Positions 56,791 to 64,000 of a stretch of DNA of 64,000 bases are shown here, piece after piece. A program made the translations under genes and the position numbers. Under the pieces are notes generated by a model that worked only from the letters and a program-made list of their open reading frames with translations, ran no database searches and was not told where the DNA came from. How positions within the stretch are numbered: the first letter of the stretch is position 1; each line of letters starts with the position of its first letter. The DNA comes from Desulfomonile tiedjei (GTDB lineage: Bacteria > Desulfobacterota > Desulfomonilia > Desulfomonilales > Desulfomonilaceae): assembly GCA_016212925.1 (NCBI GenBank), contig JACRDF010000025.1, forward strand, positions 248,001 to 312,000, given 5' to 3'.

Positions 56791-57714
56791 TTGAATCCGA
56801 ATGGTCCCAAAGAATCGTGGTCTAGATTCACCGGCCTGGCCGTGATGGTAGGGGTTTTGTTCTTCCTGGCCGCGGGACCAGGCCTGGGTGGCGGACCGGT
56901 CCATTTCGGTGGCCCCATTGTTGGGCATTGGCAGTCGGCCAAGAAAAAATCCATGGTGGAAGGCCGATTCGGGTATCTGTTCGGTTTCAACGAGATCCGT
57001 CTGAGAGACGGCGACAACGCCAATATTCCTCCCAGCAAGAGAGAGGTGCCTTTGGACGGGCTGGTGTTCGGCCTGGAAGGCGAAACCTTTGTCATGGAGG
57101 ACCTCGCGGTGCGAATTCAGGGATGGATCAACGTCCCTTTCCAGATTCGCAGCGATTTCTACTTAAATGGCTCAACCCGCTCCTGGGATAGTCTTGGCCA
57201 ATATGTGGGAGCGGACCTTTCCGCGATCTATCATTTCGGTCTGGGCGGAATGCCTTACACCGCGGGCCTCGTGGCCGGGTACCGATACAACAATTTTGAT
57301 TACCAATCCAAGACGGTAGGACAACCTGCCGGAACTTCCGAAGATCATTTTCACGTGCATATTCCTTACCTGGGGGTCTATTACGCCAATAGCGCCATGA
57401 TGGGCTCTGTGGTGAGGCTCGACATTCTTTTCTCTCCTTTGGCCCTTACACGGCTGGACGCGCAGAGGCGAGTCCAGGGGGCCGTGACCAATATCGAAGG
57501 CCATTCGGTCACGGGGATCTGGTTTGAGTCCTATTTCCAGTGGTCCCGGCGTTTAAGTCCAAACGCGCTGCTCGGTGTGTTCGCGAATTACGATTTCTTG
57601 CAGCTTTCCGGAGGCGCCACGGAAGTCCAAGCTCAGCAGGGATCGACCAGGTTTTCTTTGGACTCGCGGCATCATCTGTTCATGACAGGGATCAGTGCGA
57701 CTTACACTTTTTGA
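56791..57714 (+). CDS. Predicted outer-membrane beta-barrel protein
   Basis: About 307 residues. An N-terminal hydrophobic helix (FTGLAVMVGVLFFLAAGPGLG) acts as signal peptide; the rest alternates polar and hydrophobic residues in strands and ends ISATYTF, with the terminal phenylalanine typical of outer-membrane proteins. Ligand unknown. The start is uncertain: I took a TTG with GGAG upstream to give a normal-length signal peptide, while the frame is open back to a GTG at 56617. The kinase gene follows 39 bases later. Confidence 0.7.
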   Translation: MNPNGPKESWSRFTGLAVMVGVLFFLAAGPGLGGGPVHFGGPIVGHWQSAKKKSMVEGRFGYLFGFNEIRLRDGDNANIPPSKREVPLDGLVFGLEGETFVMEDLAVRIQGWINVPFQIRSDFYLNGSTRSWDSLGQYVGADLSAIYHFGLGGMPYTAGLVAGYRYNNFDYQSKTVGQPAGTSEDHFHVHIPYLGVYYANSAMMGSVVRLDILFSPLALTRLDAQRRVQGAVTNIEGHSVTGIWFESYFQWSRRLSPNALLGVFANYDFLQLSGGATEVQAQQGSTRFSLDSRHHLFMTGISATYTF

Positions 57715-57753
57715 CTCTACTCGGCCAAAGCCCATCTACCATAGGATGTCCTG

Positions 57754-58941
57754 GTGAGAAGTAGTCTACAGACCAAGGAAGAATTGGCTAAGGAATTGGC
57801 TCGCGTTAAACGCGAGGTGGCCAAATTGAAGCAATTGGAATCCGAACGGAGAGGAGTCTCAGAAGCTTTGCGCGAGTCCGAGACGATGTTCAGAAAAATT
57901 ACGGAAAAATCCATGATGGGAGTCTACCTTATACAAGATGATCTATTCCGTTACGTAAATCCCAAGATGGCTGGGATTTTCGGGTACGAAGTGTCCGAAC
58001 TGGTTGATGTAAGAGGCCCCAAGGATGTCGTTTGGGCTGAGGACTGGCCACTCGTCAACGAGAACTTGAGGAAGCGAATCTTCGGAGAATTGGAATCCAT
58101 CACTTACCGTTTCAGAGGCATAAAGCCGACGGGGGAAGTCGTCCACATCGAGGTTTATGGCTCCCGCACGGACTACCGAGCCAGGCCTGCTGTGATAGGT
58201 ACACTTCTCGATATCACTGATAGAGTTAAGGCTGAAAAAAAACTCGAACAATCGGAAAATGCATTGCGCCATCTTTCCGCACAACTGCTTCGGGCGCAAG
58301 AAGATGAAAGAAAAAGATTGGCTCAAGAACTTCATGACGGAATCGGCCAATCAATTTCTGCCATGAAGTTCGTGATAGAGACTTGTTTGAAGCAAATCCG
58401 GGAGGTCCCCGGCTCCGAAATCGCCGGGCGACTGGAAATGTTGCTGCCCATGGCAGAGAGTACCGTCGAAGAGGTTCAGCGAATAGCAGTTGATCTGCGG
58501 CCCTTTATTATTGACGACCTCGGCCTGGTTGCCACACTAAGATGGTTCATGAGGCGATTTCAGAACACATATTCGGGCATTCTCCTCGATAATCGCATCG
58601 AGCTGGAAGAACAGGAAATTCCTGAATCGCTCAAGATAGTCATGTTCCGAATAACCCAGGAGGCTTTGAACAATGTGACGAGACATAGCCGGGCCAAGCG
58701 AGTTCACGTCGCTCTCCGAAAGCGAAAAGACCGAATTGAATTGCTGATTAAGGATAACGGGGAAGGAATAGATGATAGTGCGACTGCTTCCAGCACAGGC
58801 AGCGGGAAGGGATTCGGACTTTCCAGTATGAAAGAGAGGACGGAATTCTCAGGAGGTAAGTTCCGTCTCGAGACAGAGCCCGGAGTTGGGACTTCCATAA
58901 AGGCGTCGTGGCCCCTCAAAGCCTCTGGTCCGAGCATATAA
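57754..58941 (+). CDS. PAS-domain sensor histidine kinase, NarX/DegS type
   Basis: A 395-residue soluble kinase: a coiled coil (about 5-45), a PAS domain (about 45-165, [32 protein letters not shown]), a HisKA_3 domain with phospho-acceptor H194 ([13 protein letters not shown]), and the ATPase domain ([33 protein letters not shown]). No membrane helix, so it senses something inside the cell. The start is a GTG. Its 3' end overlaps that of the convergent regulator gene by 26 bases. Confidence 0.9.
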   Translation: MRSSLQTKEELAKELARVKREVAKLKQLESERRGVSEALRESETMFRKITEKSMMGVYLIQDDLFRYVNPKMAGIFGYEVSELVDVRGPKDVVWAEDWPLVNENLRKRIFGELESITYRFRGIKPTGEVVHIEVYGSRTDYRARPAVIGTLLDITDRVKAEKKLEQSENALRHLSAQLLRAQEDERKRLAQELHDGIGQSISAMKFVIETCLKQIREVPGSEIAGRLEMLLPMAESTVEEVQRIAVDLRPFIIDDLGLVATLRWFMRRFQNTYSGILLDNRIELEEQEIPESLKIVMFRITQEALNNVTRHSRAKRVHVALRKRKDRIELLIKDNGEGIDDSATASSTGSGKGFGLSSMKERTEFSGGKFRLETEPGVGTSIKASWPLKASGPSI

Positions 58942-59584
58942 GCCCTGTTTCCAGAGCGAAAGCCGCCAATGCTGCCCCCGTGTGCAGATCCAACTTCTTC
59001 ATCAGATTAGCGCGATGCCTTTCCACCGTCTTAACGCTTATACCTAAAAGGTCCGCGATCTGCTTGTTCTTATAACCTTCCGCTATCAATTTCAGTACGT
59101 CTGTCTCTCTTGCGGTCAGCGTTCGGAATGGTGAATGGCAGCTCATACCCTTCTGCCCCTCCAAATACGCTTCCAATACCACGGCGGAAACAGCAGGGCT
59201 CAGGTAGGGTTGCCCATCCAGGACCGTTCTAATTGCTGAGGCAAGTTCCTCATGGCCTGCATGCTTCAGGACGTACCCGTGACAGCCGGCCTGGAAGCTT
59301 GCAAGAATATACTCCTCATTCCTGTGAACGGTCAGAACAACGATTCTTGTGTCAGGCGCCACTCTCTTGATTTCTTTGATGGCCCCCACGCCATTCATCT
59401 TTGGCATCGACAGATCCATGATCACCACATCGGGACTTAGGCTCTTAACGGATTGTATAGCCTGAAGGCCGTCTTCAGCGTCTCCCACGACATCGAAATC
59501 AGGGTGTGTAGCAAGCAGCGCCCGGAGGCCTTCCCGGAGGATCGTGTGATCTTCAGCTATGACAATTCGATGTTTCCGATCCAT
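58916..59584 (-). CDS. NarL/LuxR-family response regulator
   Basis: A 222-residue transcription factor: receiver domain with phospho-acceptor D57 ([14 protein letters not shown]) and a C-terminal LuxR helix-turn-helix ([40 protein letters not shown]). HisKA_3 kinases normally work with this type, so the convergent kinase is the natural partner. The ATG at 59584 follows TGAGGAAA. A perfect inverted repeat lies about 75 bases upstream. Confidence 0.93.
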   Translation of the reverse strand: MDRKHRIVIAEDHTILREGLRALLATHPDFDVVGDAEDGLQAIQSVKSLSPDVVIMDLSMPKMNGVGAIKEIKRVAPDTRIVVLTVHRNEEYILASFQAGCHGYVLKHAGHEELASAIRTVLDGQPYLSPAVSAVVLEAYLEGQKGMSCHSPFRTLTARETDVLKLIAEGYKNKQIADLLGISVKTVERHRANLMKKLDLHTGAALAAFALETGLICSDQRL

Positions 59585-60416
59585 TGCTATTTCCTCACGG
59601 GGGGCTACAAGTGCGCGCATCAACAGGTGGTTTTCGGCGCCGAAGCGCTTGAAGAATCCACGATAATGTTATCATATCGTGCTCTCGCTTCTCAATGATA
59701 GTAGCATTCCAAAGGCAATTAATCACTTACCGGGAGAATCGTCGATCATCTATCATTTCGAGGAGTGACATCCCGCGGAACGTCCGCAGTTGGGAGACCG
59801 CTTTGCTGCGCTGTTTCGCCACCCACGACTGCGGGAACACTGCTACAGAGCTATTCTGAAGAGGGTCAGAGCTGCATCGCCGGCAAAGGGCTCTTGGAAT
59901 AAGGTCCATGATCTATCCTCCTACCCAGCAAGCGTCATTCTGGCAAATTGCTCATGCCGCAGAACTTAATTCAAGACACGCTGTTCAGTTTAAAGTTTTA
60001 ATGTCCCGCACAGACCCCATAAGACCATGCAGGATTTCTCGCGAGAAAATGGAGCATTTACCTGATTGACCCAGACTTCAAAAATGATAAAATTGTCATA
60101 ACACTAAAACCTGGGGGTCTGATCTGAGGTTCAGTGATCTGAACTCAGCAGTACTTTCGTGGTGCTTCTTTACAGATTGACACTTTCCTAGCAAGACACT
60201 AAGCTTCGACGATAATCTTTGGCGCAAGGGCCGGTTTCTTCTCCAAATCTTTTTGACTCCCGAGGGTTCCGCTTCGGATCGGGAAAATGTCACAATGATA
60301 AGGACGCAAACAGAAAAGTTGCACCGGATTTGCATCGCAGCCCTGTGCAGTGATTTGTTCAATGGCCGGCTTTGTGGTTTCACCAACCGTGTTTCCAGTT
60401 AGCAGGGAGGAAAGGC
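59585..60416. other. Gene-free stretch between regulator and transporter
   Basis: About 830 bases. The operator-like palindrome is at 59659-59681. Near 59755 a half copy of the GTCATTGCGAGGAG family may be decayed (ATTTCGAGGAGTGACATC). The rest shows no gene. TTGACA at 60177 lacks a good -10 partner. Confidence 0.5.
59659..59681. promoter_or_regulatory. Operator-like inverted repeat before the regulator gene
   Basis: CACGATA and TATCGTG are perfect 7-base arms around nine bases; within lies GATAATGTTATC, another short palindrome. It overlaps a TATGAT on the minus strand. It could be the binding site of the NarL-type regulator acting on itself. Confidence 0.45.
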
Positions 60417-61691
60417 ATGAAAAGGCTTTTGATCGTCGTAGCAGCGTGCATAATCTCATTAACCTGGACAATCATACCCGCCATGGCAGCGGACCCGATT
60501 CTTGTGGGTGTACCCTCGTCACTGACCGCCATAGAGGGTAAAGAGGCCCTCAAGGCCGTCGAGATGGCCGTTGAGGAAATCAATGCCAAGGGAGGCGTAA
60601 AAGTAGGAGACGTCAAGCGTCCCATAAAGATCGAAAGCATCGACATCAGGGATTCTTCACCGGGTGTGCCTGTGCAGGAGGCCTTGCTGGGTATTGAGAA
60701 AATCATCACCGAGAAAAAGGTGAGCGCAATCCTCGTGGGTCCTTTCCGATCGGAAGCATTGCTGCCCGCAATGGATTTGTTCGCCCAGTACAAGGTCCCA
60801 ATGCTTGGGACTATCGCTATGTCCCCAAAATCTGAGGAAAAGGTAAAACAAGATCCGGAAAAGTACAAATACTGTTTCCGAGTATGCCTGAATGCCAAGT
60901 ATTTGGTGGGATACCTTGCACAGACCCTCGGATTCCTCAACGAAGAATTCGGGCTCAAGAAATTTTACGCCATGCACCAGGACGTTGAGTGGGCACGCTT
61001 AACCGCTGGAGGGACCACCAAAGTTGCCACGGACAAATTCAAATGTGAAAGCGTGGGGACGGAAGTTTATCCCACAGGGGCGTCGGACTTCTCAGCGGGC
61101 CTTGTCAAAGCCAAGACGCAGGGGGCCCAGATCATACTGCCCATATTCGATATGCCTCAGAGCGGCATACTGCTCAAGCAGTGGCAGAGCATGAAAATAC
61201 CCGCTCTTGTTTCAGGGTTTATCTCCCCGATGACCGGACCCGGCGCGTGGAAAACCTTCGACGGCAAGATCGGTGGCCTGCTCAACTGCAACTACGAACT
61301 CGGCAGCGGTATAGCTTCGGACAAATACCCCCCGTCCATGAAATTCTATAACGATTATAAGAAGAAATTCGGCGTGCCCGTAGAATCAGGGCATGGTCCC
61401 GGGCCGTCATACGATTCAGTGTACATTTTGGCCGAAGCGATCGAGCGTGCTGGGAGCCTCGATCCCGACAAGGTAGTTGCGGAAATAAAAAAGACCGATC
61501 GCCAGGGCGCAATCGGCAGAATCAAATTCGATGAAGGCGGACAGGTCATATACGGTGACGACCCGACCAAGACCGCCACTGGATGCGTATTCCAGTGGAC
61601 GGACGACGGCAAGCAAAAGATAGTCTTCCCCGCGTCCCTGGCGGAAGGCAAGGTCAAACTGCCGGATTGGATCAAGGCCGGCAAAAAATAG
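60417..61691 (+). CDS. Branched-chain amino-acid-type ABC transporter, binding protein
   Basis: Periplasmic binding protein of the LivJ/LivK type (Peripla_BP_6), 424 residues. The signal peptide runs to AMA at about residue 24. The mature part begins ADPILVGVPSSLTAIEGKEALKAVEMAVEEINAKGG-like, with AILVGPFRSEALLPAMDLF and a second lobe with ARLTAGGTTKVATDKF. Real substrates of this family include amino acids, amides, urea and aromatic acids; it cannot be told here. The ATG follows GGGAGGAAA. Confidence 0.92.
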   Translation: MKRLLIVVAACIISLTWTIIPAMAADPILVGVPSSLTAIEGKEALKAVEMAVEEINAKGGVKVGDVKRPIKIESIDIRDSSPGVPVQEALLGIEKIITEKKVSAILVGPFRSEALLPAMDLFAQYKVPMLGTIAMSPKSEEKVKQDPEKYKYCFRVCLNAKYLVGYLAQTLGFLNEEFGLKKFYAMHQDVEWARLTAGGTTKVATDKFKCESVGTEVYPTGASDFSAGLVKAKTQGAQIILPIFDMPQSGILLKQWQSMKIPALVSGFISPMTGPGAWKTFDGKIGGLLNCNYELGSGIASDKYPPSMKFYNDYKKKFGVPVESGHGPGPSYDSVYILAEAIERAGSLDPDKVVAEIKKTDRQGAIGRIKFDEGGQVIYGDDPTKTATGCVFQWTDDGKQKIVFPASLAEGKVKLPDWIKAGKK

Positions 61692-61702
61692 GAAAGCACC
61701 GG

Positions 61703-61729
61703 GGAGGCTTTTTGTGCAAAAGGGCCTCC
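61703..61729 (+). promoter_or_regulatory. Intercistronic stem-loop after the binding-protein gene
   Basis: GGAGGC and GCCTCC pair, with CTTTT and AAAAG continuing inward. Such stem-loops behind binding-protein genes often protect the upstream message and lower expression of the permease genes. Confidence 0.55.
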
Positions 61730-61849
61730 TCCAGGACCTCCACAAACGACAGTCTTTTTTACAGACCTAGTTCGTCCCGGAGGGACGAGAGAAAGTAGCC
61801 CTGCGATTCGGAGACTTTCTCAAAACTATTGCCGGCGGAATTCCTCATG

Positions 61850-61902
61850 TAGGGGCGCTTCGAGAAGCGCCCTGATTGCGGGCGGTTCACGAACCGCCCC
61901 TA
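61850..61902. repeat. TAGGGGCG/CGCCCCTA repeat
   Basis: TAGGGGCGCTTCGAGAAGCG forms one hairpin and GGGCGGTTCACGAACCGCCC a second; the outer ends TAGGGGCG and CGCCCCTA mirror each other. A further GC-rich fragment of similar kind (CCCGTAGGGCGGGC) follows. Repeats like this are common in other bacteria too. Confidence 0.7.
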
Positions 61903-61983
61903 CGTGCAGCGCAGGCCCGTAGGGCGGGCCGTGCCCGCCATACTGCAAAGGCTGATGGCGGTTATGAAGGTGGGCAAATAACC

Positions 61984-62856
61984 ATGCTTGAAGTCACTCT
62001 TATTTACGGGTTCGTCAACAGCATTATCCTGGCCCTGATAGCCCTTGGGTTCAGCCTCACGTTCGGGATCAGCGGCGTTTCCAATTTTGCTTATGGGGCG
62101 ATGTATGTTCTAGCGGGCTATACCGTCTGGATTTTCATAAATAAGCTGTCCATCCCGTTTGTTCCTGCCGCGATCCTTGCCGTGCTGTTGACCGCCGCGC
62201 TCGGCGCTGTCCTTTACAGGTTTGTTCTGCTGCGGGTCAGGGGACTGGTCATTTCCGAGGTCATAGCCACTTTCGGAGTGGGATTGGCCATTCTCGAAAT
62301 GTTCCGATACCTCGGCTACACAGGCTTTGAATACACTTTGCCGGTATTCACGGACGGCAGCGTGATGATCGGAGATACCTACATCGATCACCAAAGGCTC
62401 TGGATTGTAGGCGTAGGGATAGCTCTGGCCGCGGGGCTCTACGTCTTTACGCATCACACCAGGCTGGGGCTTGCCTTCCGGGGAATAGCTCAGGACGAGC
62501 GGACGGCTCTTTCACTTGGGATCAATTCGGATAGAATCGCGGGGATCAGCGTCGCCTTCGGTTCGGGTTTGGCGGCTGTTGCGGCCATTCTTATCCTTCC
62601 CAGAGGGACCATATCCGTCAATGAAGGATATGATGTCCTCATTAACGCTATGGCGGTCTGCATCATAGGCGGCCTGGGAAGCACCGTCGGGGTGGTTGTG
62701 GCTTCTTTCTTAATCGGATATGCCCAGATGCTGACGGATGTGCTTTCAGGACCGCACTGGAAGATGATCGTTTCACTGGTCGCTATCCTGATAATCCTGG
62801 TCGTCAAGCCTTCCGGTCTGTTCGGCAAGCAGAAGGAACTGGAGGAGCGCATATGA
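61984..62856 (+). CDS. ABC transporter permease, LivH type
   Basis: A 290-residue membrane protein with about eight helices. LIALGFSLTFGISGVSNFAYGAMYVLAG is the family start and RGIAQDERTALSLGINSDRI the ATPase-contact (EAA-like) loop. It forms the transport channel with the next permease. I chose the ATG at 61984; the frame is open upstream through repeat DNA, which is not coding. Confidence 0.92.
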   Translation: MLEVTLIYGFVNSIILALIALGFSLTFGISGVSNFAYGAMYVLAGYTVWIFINKLSIPFVPAAILAVLLTAALGAVLYRFVLLRVRGLVISEVIATFGVGLAILEMFRYLGYTGFEYTLPVFTDGSVMIGDTYIDHQRLWIVGVGIALAAGLYVFTHHTRLGLAFRGIAQDERTALSLGINSDRIAGISVAFGSGLAAVAAILILPRGTISVNEGYDVLINAMAVCIIGGLGSTVGVVVASFLIGYAQMLTDVLSGPHWKMIVSLVAILIILVVKPSGLFGKQKELEERI

Positions 62857-62917
62857 CGCGGGTGGGCTTCAGTAATACTTTCGACGACGTCGGAAATCCC
62901 ATTTTCACGGTGGCACG

Positions 62918-63925
62918 GTGAAACGAGGAAGAAAAGAGCGGATTGATCGAGGAATAAAGGCGCGGTCTGATGACGTTTTCGCACTGACGTCTTATCGCGA
63001 GATGCTTTACGTGGCAGTGCCGCCGGTTCTGCCCGTGATCGCACTCATCATACTTCCTTTGGTCCTGCCCGTTTACTGGCAAAAGGTCCTGATCTCCACA
63101 GCTGTCTTCGCTCTGCTGGCCATGAGTTGGGACTTTCTCGTGTCAGCGGGCATGGTTTCTCTTGGGCAGGCCCTGTTTTTTGGGGTCGGGGCCTACGTGG
63201 CGGGTTCTCTGGACCACTATTTGGGACTGCCCATGTGGGCAACCATACCTCTGGCTACCGTCCTGGGAGGAGCGCTCTGCACCGTTTGCCTGCTGCCCGT
63301 GCTGAGACTACGAGGGGTTTACTTCTCTATGGTTACCCTTGTTTTGCCCCTGATGCTGGAGCGGGTCATCGAAGCTACCGGCATGCTCGGCGGCACTGAA
63401 GGACTTACCGGGTTGCAATCCATCGGGAACCCCTTGGTCGAGATCTACATCCTACTGGCCGTGCTGTGTGTTGCCCTGTTCGGCTTCAGAAGGCTTGTAA
63501 CCACTGATTACGGTTTGGTTCTAAAGGCCATTAAGGACAATGACAGGTCCGTCATGAGCGCGGGGATAAACATATATTGGCTCAAGGCCCAGGCCCTGTT
63601 CGTAGCCGGCTGCGTGGCTGCGTTCTGTGGCGCTTACGTGACGCATGTGTACAGATTTGTGGGCATGCCCGCCTTCGCCCTCGATTACTCCATACTTCCG
63701 CTAGCATCGGCAGTGGTGGGTGGTATGGGGACGTTCGCCGGGTCGCTCATGGGAGCCTTTATACTGGTGCCGCTTTCCGAGGCATTGCGCAGCCTTGGCG
63801 GCCTTCGGACCGTAGTCTATGCACTCTCACTGGTCGTGTTCATCGTGGCCTTGCCCGAAGGGATCTTTCACTACATCCAGAGAAAATACCAGCAGTTCGA
63901 GAGGTGGGTGGAGGTCGAGAGCTAA
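62918..63925 (+). CDS. ABC transporter permease, LivM type
   Basis: The second permease, 335 residues, about nine helices. TAVFALLAMSWDFLVSAGMVSLGQALFFGVGAY and LKAIKDNDRSVMSAGINIYWLK are the family marks. The GTG at 62918 gives a 28-residue basic extension; an ATG at 63002 is an alternative. The LivG and LivF ATPases should follow beyond the window. Confidence 0.92.
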   Translation: MKRGRKERIDRGIKARSDDVFALTSYREMLYVAVPPVLPVIALIILPLVLPVYWQKVLISTAVFALLAMSWDFLVSAGMVSLGQALFFGVGAYVAGSLDHYLGLPMWATIPLATVLGGALCTVCLLPVLRLRGVYFSMVTLVLPLMLERVIEATGMLGGTEGLTGLQSIGNPLVEIYILLAVLCVALFGFRRLVTTDYGLVLKAIKDNDRSVMSAGINIYWLKAQALFVAGCVAAFCGAYVTHVYRFVGMPAFALDYSILPLASAVVGGMGTFAGSLMGAFILVPLSEALRSLGGLRTVVYALSLVVFIVALPEGIFHYIQRKYQQFERWVEVES

Positions 63926-63929
63926 AGAT

Positions 63930-63948
63930 TCGGATTTCATGAATCCGA
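63930..63948. other. Small palindrome after the LivM gene
   Basis: TCGGATT and AATCCGA pair around TCATG. No T-run follows. It may be an intercistronic hairpin before the ATPase gene; no gene is seen in the last 75 bases. Confidence 0.35.
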
Positions 63949-64000
63949 TGCGGCATTCTTGGATTTAACTAAGGGACCTGAAGTAAGCTCCCGCGTTCCC

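Overview
The window reads as a stretch of chromosome from a mesophilic, probably anaerobic Gram-negative bacterium of the former Deltaproteobacteria (Desulfobacterota; a Desulfomonile- or Syntrophobacterales-like organism is my best guess, by inference only). The grounds are: an ATP synthase operon with paired b' and b subunits and no a or c genes beside it, a one-domain PurH, a ferredoxin-tailed EtfA with EtfB and an acyl-CoA dehydrogenase, outer-membrane and lipoprotein genes, and several families of short palindromic repeats scattered between genes. Nothing in the window is phage, plasmid or CRISPR.

Layout. 1-5.7 kb, plus strand: ndk, rlmN, a phosphotransferase/P-loop kinase fusion, a TPR lipoprotein, one-domain purH, purE. 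5.7-7.5 kb: a DNA methyltransferase and a small unknown gene, boxed by a near-identical 61-bp inverted repeat. 7.5-14.2 kb, mostly minus strand: class II aldolase, a membrane protein and a prepilin-like protein, dapF, a zinc-ribbon protein, a thiolase, an orphan receiver protein. 14.7-17.7 kb: glycogen phosphorylase and a small secreted protein behind a consensus promoter. 17.8-26.9 kb, minus strand: the translation cluster rimP-nusA-ylxR-infB-ylxP-rbfA-nrnA, tRNA-Gly and a PpiD-like chaperone. 27.0-33.3 kb, plus strand: the cell-shape set mreBCD-mrdA-rodA and a bactofilin. 33.5-39.5 kb: atpF'FHAGDC. 41.2-44.5 kb, minus strand: etfB-etfA-acyl-CoA dehydrogenase. 44.8-49.6 kb: prmC, a cysteine-rich Rossmann-type protein, an RDD membrane protein, a TPR protein. 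49.6-50.5 kb: a gene-free, partly very AT-rich stretch with one good and one weak candidate for a small RNA. 50.5-56.5 kb, minus strand: a DUF1189 protein, a DUF2065 protein and queA, with birA and valS around them. 56.8-59.6 kb: a beta-barrel protein, a NarX-type histidine kinase and a convergent, overlapping NarL-type regulator. 60.4-64 kb: a branched-chain amino-acid-type ABC transporter (binding protein, LivH, LivM) whose ATPases should lie past the right edge.

Most of the window is housekeeping. The less ordinary items are the inverted-repeat-boxed methyltransferase, the candidate structured RNA near 50.3 kb, the acyl-CoA dehydrogenase lacking a glutamate at both usual catalytic-base positions next to a ferredoxin-EtfA, a composite palindromic repeat whose hairpin arms covary, and one repeat family inserted inside another at 48.8 kb.
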